Positions 1 through 5,278 of a stretch of DNA of 7,582 nucleotides are shown here, in pieces. The stretch is taken from contig CALCZO010000008.1 in the NCBI GenBank assembly GCA_937903315.1, positions 1 through 7,582 of the forward strand, given 5' to 3'. How positions within the stretch are numbered: the stretch's first letter is position 1; every line of letters begins with the position of its first letter. The position numbers and the translations under genes are program-made. The DNA is from an uncultured Alphaproteobacteria bacterium. Lineage in GTDB: Bacteria; Pseudomonadota; Alphaproteobacteria; Rhizobiales; Beijerinckiaceae. Under the pieces are notes generated by a model. That model saw only the letters and a list, made by a program, of their open reading frames with translations, did not search any database and was not told the DNA's origin.

Positions 1-1
1 G

Positions 2-43
2 CCGGCTGGCGGCGGGTTCGATGTCGCTCCGCCCAAGTTCTGA
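2..43 (+). CDS. C-terminal end of an unidentified plus-strand protein (partial)
   Basis: Only the last 13 codons are in the window, reading PAGGGFDVAPPKF and then TGA at 41-43. The case for a real gene is the strong intrinsic terminator 58 bases downstream (101-132), whose T-run is on the plus strand and so needs a plus-strand transcript arriving from the left. The Gly/Pro-rich tail cannot be assigned to a family. One possibility, from memory only, is the low-complexity C-terminus seen on some alphaproteobacterial TRAP large permease (DctM) subunits, which would suit the convergent TRAP binding-protein genes. This is inference, and sequence to the left is needed to decide it. Confidence 0.4.
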   Translation, partial: PAGGGFDVAPPKF

Positions 44-100
44 TCGCTCACCGCAAGCGCGGGCGGGCTGTCCCGCCGCGCCTGACGGCACTGCAAGCGC

Positions 101-132
101 GAACGGCACCCGATTGGGTGCCGTTCTTTTTT
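101..132 (+). terminator. Intrinsic terminator of the left-edge plus-strand gene
   Basis: A perfect 11-bp stem, GAACGGCACCC (101-111) with GGGTGCCGTTC (116-126), closes a GATT loop and is followed directly by six T (127-132). This is a textbook rho-independent terminator for plus-strand transcription. It sits between convergent genes, so it may also slow transcripts leaving the binding-protein gene that ends at 159, but on the minus strand no T-run follows the stem. A weaker GC-rich inverted repeat (GGCGGG/CCCGCC) lies just upstream, within 61-77. Confidence 0.85.
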
Positions 133-158
133 ACTGACCGGAGGTCGAAGCGGCTGGA

Positions 159-1250
159 TCAGCCCTTCTGGCGCTGACGGATCATGAAGTTGTCATAGGT
201 GTATTCGGCAACCTGCCACCACAGATAGCCGTTCTTGACCGCTTCGTTCTGGGCTTCGTAGATCTTCTTGAAGTTGGCGTTCTTGGCCGAGGTTTCGGCA
301 TAGACCTGTTGCGCGGCCTTGTAGCATGCCTCGAGCACGTCATTGGGGAAGGCGCGAAGCTGGGTGCCGCCATTGCGGACCAGATCGATCAGGGCGGCAG
401 GGTTCTTCTGATCATACTTGGCCTGCATGTCGGTGTGCGTATAAAGCGCAGCCGCCTCGCAGATCGCCTTGTAGCTCTTGGGCAATTCATTCCAGCGCTG
501 CAGGTTGAACATGAACTGGATCATCGCACCACCTTCCCACCAGCCGGGATAGTAGTAGTAGGGCGCCACCTTGTTGAAGCCGAGCTTGGCATCATCATAC
601 GGCCCCACCCATTCGGCGCCGTCGATCGTGCCCTTCTCGAGCGCGGGATAGATGTCGCCGCCCGCGATCATCTGGGGCACGGAGCCCAGCTTGGACATCA
701 CCATGCCGGCAAAGCCGCCCATACGGAACTTGAGACCATTGAGGTCAGCCGCGGTCTTGATCTCCTTGCGGAACCAACCACCCATCTGGGTGCCGGTGTT
801 ACCGCCAAGCAGGGCGTAGCTGTTATAGGTGGCAAAGAACTCGTTGAGCAGTTGCATGCCGCCGCCGTGCATCATCCACGCGGTCTGCTGGCGTGAGTTG
901 GGGCCAAATGGAATGGCCGTGCCGAGCGCAAAGGTCGGATCCTTGCCGATGAAATAGTACGGGCAGGTATGGGCCAGTTCGACGGTATTGTTCTGCACCG
1001 CGTCAACCGCCTGAAGCGCAGGCACGATCTCGCCTGCGGCAAAGCACTGGATCTGGAACTTGCCGTCGGTCGCTTCGGAAACATACTTCGAGAACACTTC
1101 CGCGCCGCCGTAGATCGTGTCCAGCGACTTCGGGAAACTTGATGTCAAACGCCACTTGATGGTCGGCGCAGACTGGGCAATCGCCGGTGCAGCCATTGTC
1201 GCAGCGGCAAGGCCGGCAGAGCCGGCGGTGAGAAATTGACGGCGCTTCAT
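159..1250 (-). CDS. TRAP transporter solute-binding protein, TakP/DctP-like (downstream copy)
   Basis: 363 aa. It begins with a twin-arginine signal peptide: KRRQFLTAG, a short Ala-rich hydrophobic stretch, and a cleavage site near APAIAQ (residues 21-26), so it should be exported folded to the periplasm. The body matches the TRAP periplasmic receptor family, and motifs such as TSSFPKSLDTIYGGAE, AGGDIYPALEKGTID and EWVGPYDD closely recall Rhodobacter TakP, a 2-oxo-acid (pyruvate) and sodium binder. The expected pocket residues are present: Q155, R176 (in LKFRMGG, the usual carboxylate-binding Arg), E213-W214 and E239. The start is set by GGAG 8 bases before the ATG and by the intact signal peptide. 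It is about 73% identical to the next gene upstream, with differences spread along the chain, so the substrate may differ slightly. No DctQ/DctM genes adjoin it in the window. The family is sure; the exact ligand is inference. Confidence 0.95.
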   Translation of the reverse strand: MKRRQFLTAGSAGLAAATMAAPAIAQSAPTIKWRLTSSFPKSLDTIYGGAEVFSKYVSEATDGKFQIQCFAAGEIVPALQAVDAVQNNTVELAHTCPYYFIGKDPTFALGTAIPFGPNSRQQTAWMMHGGGMQLLNEFFATYNSYALLGGNTGTQMGGWFRKEIKTAADLNGLKFRMGGFAGMVMSKLGSVPQMIAGGDIYPALEKGTIDGAEWVGPYDDAKLGFNKVAPYYYYPGWWEGGAMIQFMFNLQRWNELPKSYKAICEAAALYTHTDMQAKYDQKNPAALIDLVRNGGTQLRAFPNDVLEACYKAAQQVYAETSAKNANFKKIYEAQNEAVKNGYLWWQVAEYTYDNFMIRQRQKG

Positions 1251-1283
1251 TGAGACAACTCCAAGGGAAGAAAAGACCAGCGA

Positions 1284-1300
1284 CCGTACAGTCAGTACGG
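1284..1300. promoter_or_regulatory. 17-bp inverted repeat upstream of the downstream binding-protein gene
   Basis: CCGTAC-N5-GTACGG is a perfect two-fold symmetric sequence. Its nearest base is 34 bases upstream of the A of the start codon at 1250. The size and symmetry suit a dimeric repressor operator (TetR- or GntR-like), or it could form a small leader hairpin. No regulator gene is next to it. I could not identify convincing -35/-10 boxes. Confidence 0.4.
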
Positions 1301-1360
1301 GGCCGGTCCGATAGTAATGGTTATGTCTCTAATGATAAAGCGCCGCATTGTCGCAACGGC

Positions 1361-1389
1361 AAACAAAAACGGCGCCTCCCGGCGCCGTT
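1361..1389 (-). terminator. Intrinsic terminator between the two binding-protein genes
   Basis: Read on the minus strand, a perfect 9-bp stem AACGGCGCC / GGCGCCGTT (1389-1381 with 1376-1368) closes a 4-base loop and runs straight into TTTTTGTTT. It lies about 25 bases after the stop codon of the upstream paralogue (TGA at 1416-1414). The two binding-protein genes are therefore probably separate transcription units, or the downstream one gets only read-through. Confidence 0.85.
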
Positions 1390-1413
1390 CCTGCTGTTCC
1401 TTGATGATACCGA

Positions 1414-2502
1414 TCAGCCGCGCTGGCGGGTACGGATCATGAAGTTGTCGAAGGTGTACTCGGCGATCTGCCACCACAGATAGCCATCGTTGCGGAAGGC
1501 CATATGCGCGTCATGGACCTTCTTGAAGGCCGGGTTCTTGGCGCTGGTCTCGGCATAGACTTCATTGGCGGCCTTGAGGCAGGCTTCCATGACTTCCTGC
1601 GGATAGGCACGAAGCTGGGCGCCGCCGTTGCGGACCAGATCGATCAGCGCAGCGGGGTTCTTGGCGTCATACTTGGCCTGCATGTCAACGTTCGCCGTGT
1701 GGCAAGCGGCCTCAAGGATCGCCTTGTACGCCTTCGGCAGCGCTTCGAACTTCTCCTTGCCGATCAGGAAGTGCAGCATCGCACCGCCTTCCCACCAGCC
1801 CGGATAGTAGAAGAATGGAGCGACCTTGTTGAAGCCGAGCTTCTGGTCATCGTACGGACCGACCCATTCGGCCGCGTCGATGGTGCCCTTCTCGAGCGCC
1901 GGGTAGATGTCGCCACCGGCGATCTGCTGCGGAACACCGCCAAGCTTGGTGAGCACCTGGCCGGCAAAGCCGCCGATGCGCATCTTCAGGCCCTTGATAT
2001 CGTTGACGGTCTTGACTTCCTTACGGAACCAGCCACCCATCTGGCAGCCGGTGTTGCCACCCATCATGCCGATCATGTTGTACTTGGCGTAGAACTCGTT
2101 CATCAGCTGCAGGCCGCCGCCGTGCATCATCCACGCGTTCTGCTGGCGCGCGTTGAGGCCGAAGGGCACAGCCGTGCCGAACGCGAAGGTCGGATCCTTG
2201 CCGACGTAGTAATACGGCGCGGTGTGGCACATCTCGACCGTGCCCGACGAGACTGCGTCAGCCGCCTGAAGGCCAGGGACGATTTCGCCCGCTGCAAAAA
2301 CCTGAATCTGGAACTTGCCGTCCGTGGCTTCCGAAACGAACTTGGCCATCACTTCGGCGGCGCCGTAGATGGTATCCAGCGACTTCGGGAAGCTGGATGT
2401 GACGCGCCACTTCACCTCAGGCGAAGACTGGGCAATCGCGGGGGCAGCGACCGCCGTAGCGGCGAGACCAGCGCCCGCGGTGAGAAATTGACGACGCTTC
2501 AT
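1414..2502 (-). CDS. TRAP transporter solute-binding protein, TakP/DctP-like (upstream copy)
   Basis: 362 aa from the ATG at 2502. An in-frame ATG 24 codons further upstream exists, but 2502 is preferred: it is preceded by GGAGG with a 6-base gap, and it places the twin-arginine motif KRRQFLTAG at the N-terminus, as in the paralogue. The Tat signal ends near APAIAQ. The mature protein carries the TakP-type blocks: SSFPKSLDTIYGAAE, KDPTFAFGTAVPFG, LKMRIGG with the carboxylate-binding Arg, IAGGDIYPALEKGTID and EWVGPYDD. TakP itself binds 2-oxo acids with sodium; here a 2-oxo acid or similar carboxylate is inferred. The substrate would pass to a DctQM permease that is not encoded in this window. 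The gene has its own terminator (1361-1389) and a 25-bp inverted repeat upstream of its ribosome binding site. Confidence 0.95.
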   Translation of the reverse strand: MKRRQFLTAGAGLAATAVAAPAIAQSSPEVKWRVTSSFPKSLDTIYGAAEVMAKFVSEATDGKFQIQVFAAGEIVPGLQAADAVSSGTVEMCHTAPYYYVGKDPTFAFGTAVPFGLNARQQNAWMMHGGGLQLMNEFYAKYNMIGMMGGNTGCQMGGWFRKEVKTVNDIKGLKMRIGGFAGQVLTKLGGVPQQIAGGDIYPALEKGTIDAAEWVGPYDDQKLGFNKVAPFFYYPGWWEGGAMLHFLIGKEKFEALPKAYKAILEAACHTANVDMQAKYDAKNPAALIDLVRNGGAQLRAYPQEVMEACLKAANEVYAETSAKNPAFKKVHDAHMAFRNDGYLWWQIAEYTFDNFMIRTRQRG

Positions 2503-2535
2503 GGATTTCCTCCCAGAACAACTCTTTGCAAGCTT

Positions 2536-2560
2536 CATGCGATGAGACCTTGATCGCATG
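2536..2560. promoter_or_regulatory. 25-bp inverted repeat upstream of the upstream binding-protein gene
   Basis: CATGCGAT-N9-ATCGCATG is a perfect 8-bp inverted repeat. Its near edge is 34 bases upstream of the start codon at 2502, the same distance as the unrelated inverted repeat of the downstream paralogue. It could be an operator for a dimeric regulator or a leader hairpin. The spacing fits a site overlapping or just downstream of a promoter, but I see no clear -35/-10 pair. Confidence 0.4.
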
Positions 2561-2609
2561 GCTGGCCGAACCATTGCAGAATCAGGGCGCGAAGCAAACC
2601 CCTTTTTAC

Positions 2610-2639
2610 CGGCAGAACGCGCAAAAATGCGTTCTGCCG
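2610..2639 (-). terminator. Strong stem-loop after mrp, without a T-run
   Basis: An 11-bp perfect stem, CGGCAGAACGC (2610-2620) with GCGTTCTGCCG (2629-2639), encloses an A-rich (minus strand: T-rich) 8-base loop. It begins 30 bases downstream of the mrp stop codon (2669-2671) and lies upstream of the binding-protein gene. On neither strand is it followed by a T-run; the minus-strand right arm runs into GTAAAAAGG. It may be the mrp 3' end (an RNA-stabilising or rho-assisted terminator) or a regulatory hairpin. Confidence 0.5.
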
Positions 2640-2668
2640 CGTTAGGCTAAACCGCTCATTTTATTTGC

Positions 2669-3775
2669 TTATTGATCGAAGATAATTTTAGGCCCGGCGC
2701 TGGCCATCTGCCCGCTTTCCAGCGTCTGCCAGACCTTGGCCGCGATCTCGAGATAGGCGCTGGCATGGGGACCATCGGGTTCGGTCACGACGATCGGGCG
2801 GCCCGCATCCGATTTTTCGCGAATCGCCATGGCAAGAGGGATTTCACCGAGGAACGGCGCGCCGATGCGTTCGGCTTCCTGGCGCGCTCCGCCATGGCCG
2901 AAAATGTCGTGGCGGGTTCCGCAGGTGGGGCAGATGAACGTCGACATGTTCTCGACCACGCCGATGATCGGAACATCGACCTTGCGGAACATGGTGATGC
3001 CGCGGCGTGCATCGATCAGGGCGAGATCCTGAGGTGTCGAGACGATCACGGCCCCCGCGAGCGGCACGTTCTGGGCCATGGTCAACTGCGCATCGCCGGT
3101 GCCGGGCGGCATGTCGACGACCAGAACGTCGAGATCGCCCCATGCCACCTCGCGCAGCATCTGCTGCAGCGCGCTGATCACCATCGGTCCACGCCAGATC
3201 ATCGCGCTCTCTTCCTCGACGAGGAACCCGATCGACATGACCTTGAGACCGAACCCGTCCAGCGGCGTCAGCATGTTGTTGGCCGCCATGACCGGGCGGC
3301 CGACAAGGCCGAACAGCTTGGGCATCGACGGGCCGTAGACGTCGGCATCGAGCACGCCGACTTTCTTGCCCATCCGATGCAGGGCCAGCGCCAGATTGGC
3401 AGAGGTCGTCGATTTGCCGACGCCACCCTTGCCGCTGGCAACCGCAATGATGTGCTTGATCCCCGGAACGGCCAGCTTGCCACCGCCGGCCGCGCGACCG
3501 GCAGGCCGGGCCGGCTGGGCCGGCGCCGGATCACGATCGGCGGTCAGCGTCACCACCGCGCCGCTGAGGCCGGCAACAGCGGCCGCGGCGGTTTCGGCCG
3601 CCCTGCGCATCGGCTCCATGTCCTTTGCCCGCGCGGGGTCGATCGCAATCGAGAAATAGGCCTTTCCACCGGCAATGGCGATCGTTGACAGCGCACCCGA
3701 GCGCGGCAGCGGGGTCCTTCCATCCGGACCGACAATGGCGGACAATGCGGCGATCACGGCCTCTTGGGTGCTCAT
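2669..3775 (-). CDS. mrp: Mrp/NBP35-family Fe-S cluster carrier ATPase (ApbC)
   Basis: 368 aa from the ATG at 3775. A TTG two codons earlier is possible but unnecessary. Mrp/ApbC proteins are cytoplasmic P-loop ATPases that bind a bridging 4Fe-4S cluster as a dimer and pass it to apo-enzymes. Residues 1-80 form the MIP18/DUF59-type N-terminal domain, rather diverged: the usual Asp-Pro after the first helix reads GPDG here. A Pro/Ala/Gly-rich linker covers about 82-103. The ATPase domain follows, with deviant Walker A GKGGVGKST (115-123), switch I DADVYGPS (143-150) and Walker B VVDMPPGTGD (219-228). The cluster-ligand pair CPTC is at 282-285. All key residues are intact and the length is normal. 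The ribosome binding site is weak (AAGG 11 bases before the ATG). It is divergent from the reductase gene at 3990 and is a probable single-gene unit with a housekeeping role. Confidence 0.96.
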   Translation of the reverse strand: MSTQEAVIAALSAIVGPDGRTPLPRSGALSTIAIAGGKAYFSIAIDPARAKDMEPMRRAAETAAAAVAGLSGAVVTLTADRDPAPAQPARPAGRAAGGGKLAVPGIKHIIAVASGKGGVGKSTTSANLALALHRMGKKVGVLDADVYGPSMPKLFGLVGRPVMAANNMLTPLDGFGLKVMSIGFLVEEESAMIWRGPMVISALQQMLREVAWGDLDVLVVDMPPGTGDAQLTMAQNVPLAGAVIVSTPQDLALIDARRGITMFRKVDVPIIGVVENMSTFICPTCGTRHDIFGHGGARQEAERIGAPFLGEIPLAMAIREKSDAGRPIVVTEPDGPHASAYLEIAAKVWQTLESGQMASAGPKIIFDQ

Positions 3776-3913
3776 TCTCAAACATACCTTGGTTGAACCT
3801 GACCGATGATGTTGGACAGAAAGCCGGGGTCGCGGTCAACCACCCGCGTGATGAATTTATGCCGCCGGGACAACCGACCGCAGGGCGGCCGATGTCACAC
3901 ACCTGATCAGAGA

Positions 3914-3924
3914 AAACCGGGTTT
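3914..3924. promoter_or_regulatory. 11-bp palindrome in the mrp/reductase divergent region
   Basis: AAACC-G-GGTTT lies roughly midway in the 214-bp region between the divergent mrp and reductase genes. With the 13-bp palindrome nearer the reductase, it makes two short symmetric sites in one intergenic region. This is weak evidence by itself, since short palindromes occur by chance. Confidence 0.25.
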
Positions 3925-3950
3925 CCCTTTGTTTCGGCATGGTCTAAGCC

Positions 3951-3963
3951 GTTGTCAGACAAC
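3951..3963. promoter_or_regulatory. 13-bp palindrome just upstream of the reductase gene
   Basis: GTTGTC-A-GACAAC is a perfect palindrome around a single central base. It ends 26 bases before the ATG at 3990 and 15 bases before the AGGAG ribosome binding site (3979-3983). That is a plausible operator position for control of the plus-strand reductase gene. No regulator gene is visible in the window, so the cognate factor is unknown. Confidence 0.35.
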
Positions 3964-3989
3964 AAAATGCATCAACACAGGAGCAGGAT

Positions 3990-4859
3990 ATGGCGAAGGT
4001 CGCTTTTCTCGGGCTGGGCGTAATGGGCTATCCGATGGCCGGGCATCTCAAGGCCAAGGGCGGTCACGATGTCACGGTGTACAACCGCAACACCGCCAAG
4101 GCCGAGAAATGGGTCGGACAGCATGGCGGGGCCAGTGCAGCGACGCCGAAGGCCGCCGCGACCGGACAGGATGTCGTGTTCGCCTGCGTCGGCAACGACG
4201 ATGACCTGCGGACCGTGACCATCGGTCCGGATGGCGCGTTCCATGGCATGAAGAAGGGCGCGATCTTCGTCGACAACACAACAGCCAGCGCGGAAGTGGC
4301 GCGGGAACTGGCAGCGGAGGCGCGCACGCGCGGGTTCGATTTCATCGACGCGCCGGTTTCGGGCGGACAGGCCGGCGCGGAAAATGGCATGCTCACCGTG
4401 ATGTGCGGCGGCGATCCGGCTGTCTATGCGAGGGCTGAGCCGGTGATCATGGCCTATGCCCGTGCCTGCCGTCTGCTCGGTCCTTCGGGCGCCGGCCAGC
4501 TGGCCAAGATGATCAACCAGATCTGCATCGCCGGTCTGGTGCAAGGGCTGGCGGAAGGCGTTCACTTCGGCAAGAAGGCGGGGCTCGACATCGAGGCCGT
4601 GATCGACGTCATCTCGAAGGGGGCCGCCGGGTCATGGCAGATGGAGAACCGCGGCAAGACGATGAACCAGGGCAAGTTCGACTTCGGATTTGCCGTCGAC
4701 TGGATGCGCAAGGATCTCAGCATCGTTCTGTCAGAAGGCCGCCGCAATGGGGCCAACCTGCCGGTGACCGCGCTGGTCGATCAGTTCTATTCGGAAGTGC
4801 AGAAGATGGGCGGCGGCCGCTGGGATACCTCCAGCCTGCTGGCGCGCCTCGAACGCTGA
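3990..4859 (+). CDS. NAD(P)-dependent beta-hydroxyacid dehydrogenase, 3-hydroxyisobutyrate dehydrogenase family
   Basis: 289 aa, the usual family length. These cytoplasmic enzymes oxidise beta-hydroxyacids or reduce the matching semialdehydes (3-hydroxyisobutyrate, tartronate semialdehyde, succinic semialdehyde and similar). The N-terminal Rossmann fold shows GLGVMGYP (8-15). At the end of the second strand, YNRN (31-34) has Arg33 where NADP-preferring members have one, so NADP(H) is more likely than NAD. The substrate-binding signature DAPVSGGQAGA is at 120-130. The catalytic lysine is K173 in GAGQLAKMIN, and a second conserved Lys, K241, is in RKDLS. The start is supported by AGGAG six bases upstream. 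A stem-loop follows the stop (4868-4895). No valine-catabolism genes are nearby, so I would not call it MmsB; the substrate is open. Confidence 0.9.
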   Translation: MAKVAFLGLGVMGYPMAGHLKAKGGHDVTVYNRNTAKAEKWVGQHGGASAATPKAAATGQDVVFACVGNDDDLRTVTIGPDGAFHGMKKGAIFVDNTTASAEVARELAAEARTRGFDFIDAPVSGGQAGAENGMLTVMCGGDPAVYARAEPVIMAYARACRLLGPSGAGQLAKMINQICIAGLVQGLAEGVHFGKKAGLDIEAVIDVISKGAAGSWQMENRGKTMNQGKFDFGFAVDWMRKDLSIVLSEGRRNGANLPVTALVDQFYSEVQKMGGGRWDTSSLLARLER

Positions 4860-4867
4860 AGCCAGAT

Positions 4868-4895
4868 GCGGCGTAACGGACAGCCGTTACGCCGC
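4868..4895. terminator. Long stem-loop between convergent genes (likely bidirectional terminator)
   Basis: A perfect 12-bp stem, GCGGCGTAACGG (4868-4879) with CCGTTACGCCGC (4884-4895), closes an ACAG loop nine bases after the reductase stop. A smaller hairpin, GGCGG-TTGT-CCGCC, follows at 4903-4916. No T-run follows on either strand, so it is not canonical. Its position, between the 3' ends of the plus-strand reductase and the proposed minus-strand small gene (stop at 4939), suits a shared 3'-end structure. Confidence 0.6.
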
Positions 4896-4938
4896 TGGGT
4901 CCGGCGGTTGTCCGCCAAGGCGACGTCGGAACACGGTA

Positions 4939-5106
4939 TCATCCGGGGTATTCGAGCGGCAATGGCGGGCCGAACAGACTGGCCGAGACGTCCCCCGAAT
5001 GACCGGCCTGCTGACGGTTCGTCAGAAGAGCCGCGATGTCCCGCCTGCGCGCATCCGACGCGGCGAGAGATGAAGGGGACACGAAGGGCAAGCGCACCAA
5101 CCACAT
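4939..5106 (-). CDS. Possible 55-residue small protein, unknown function
   Basis: This short minus-strand reading frame starts MWLVRLPFVSPSSLAASDAR and ends LPLEYPG. The ATG at 5106 is the first start codon after an in-frame TGA 14 codons upstream. AGGAG lies 8 bases before it, the best ribosome binding site in this 419-bp gap. About three quarters of its codons end in G or C, similar to real genes here, and it ends just before a stem-loop shared with the convergent reductase gene. A CtrA-like box lies about 90 bp upstream. The product has a short hydrophobic N-terminus (too short for a sure signal peptide), an Arg-rich stretch (RRRD, about residues 20-23) followed by a possible amphipathic helix, and a Pro-rich end. 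I recognise no family. A chance ORF remains possible. Confidence 0.45.
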   Translation of the reverse strand: MWLVRLPFVSPSSLAASDARRRDIAALLTNRQQAGHSGDVSASLFGPPLPLEYPG

Positions 5107-5194
5107 AGGCCTGTCTCCTCTTATCGAGGCGCCCGGCGGGGACGGTCAGCAGCGTGCCTGACCGGACGCGACAGGGCCAGCCTGGCAAGGGCTG

Positions 5195-5210
5195 GTTAGC
5201 AAAGCCTTAA
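5195..5210 (-). promoter_or_regulatory. CtrA-like box upstream of the small gene
   Basis: On the minus strand the sequence reads TTAA-N7-CTAAC, matching 8 of 9 fixed bases of the alphaproteobacterial CtrA consensus TTAA-N7-TTAAC. It lies 89 bp before the ATG at 5106, in a non-coding stretch that is otherwise GC-rich. It points towards the proposed 55-residue gene; the only other neighbour, the PaaG-like gene, ends at 5279 and is transcribed towards it. CtrA control is inferred from the motif alone. Confidence 0.4.
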
Positions 5211-5278
5211 TGGTAGCCGGCCGCGTCAGAATAGGGCTACAGGTTCGTCACCGAGATTGCACACCCTGCCCTGCCCCA

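Noticed and set aside
53..101. Direct repeat GCAAGCGCG (53-61 and 93-101)
   Set aside because: Nine bases, two copies, in GC-rich DNA next to a terminator; likely chance, with no sign of an attachment site or target duplication.
309..896. 195-codon plus-strand frame opposite the downstream binding-protein gene
   Set aside because: Same reason: an antisense shadow that resembles the shadow over the paralogue, only because the sense genes are similar.
1504..2553. 349-codon plus-strand open frame opposite the upstream binding-protein gene
   Set aside because: It lies antisense to a gene with clear Tat signal, family motifs and ribosome binding site. Long antisense frames are common in GC-rich DNA, and its translation shows no recognisable domain.
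2503..2574. 24-codon N-terminal extension of the upstream binding protein
   Set aside because: It would bury the Tat motif inside the protein and use a start without a good ribosome binding site; the paralogue starts at the matching MKRRQFL.
2672..3688. 338-codon plus-strand open frame opposite mrp
   Set aside because: Antisense shadow of mrp: its translation is rich in His, Arg and Asp as expected from complementing a GC-rich gene, with no motif and no good ribosome binding site.
4866..5108. 80-codon plus-strand frame after the reductase
   Set aside because: It begins inside the reductase stem-loop, has no ribosome binding site, and its Arg/Pro-rich translation looks non-coding.
4787..5188. 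133-codon minus-strand frame across the reductase 3' end and the gap
   Set aside because: It overlaps the conserved end of the reductase, crosses the 12-bp stem-loop, and is Arg-rich with no motif. The shorter frame at 4939-5106 in another phase has the better start signals.
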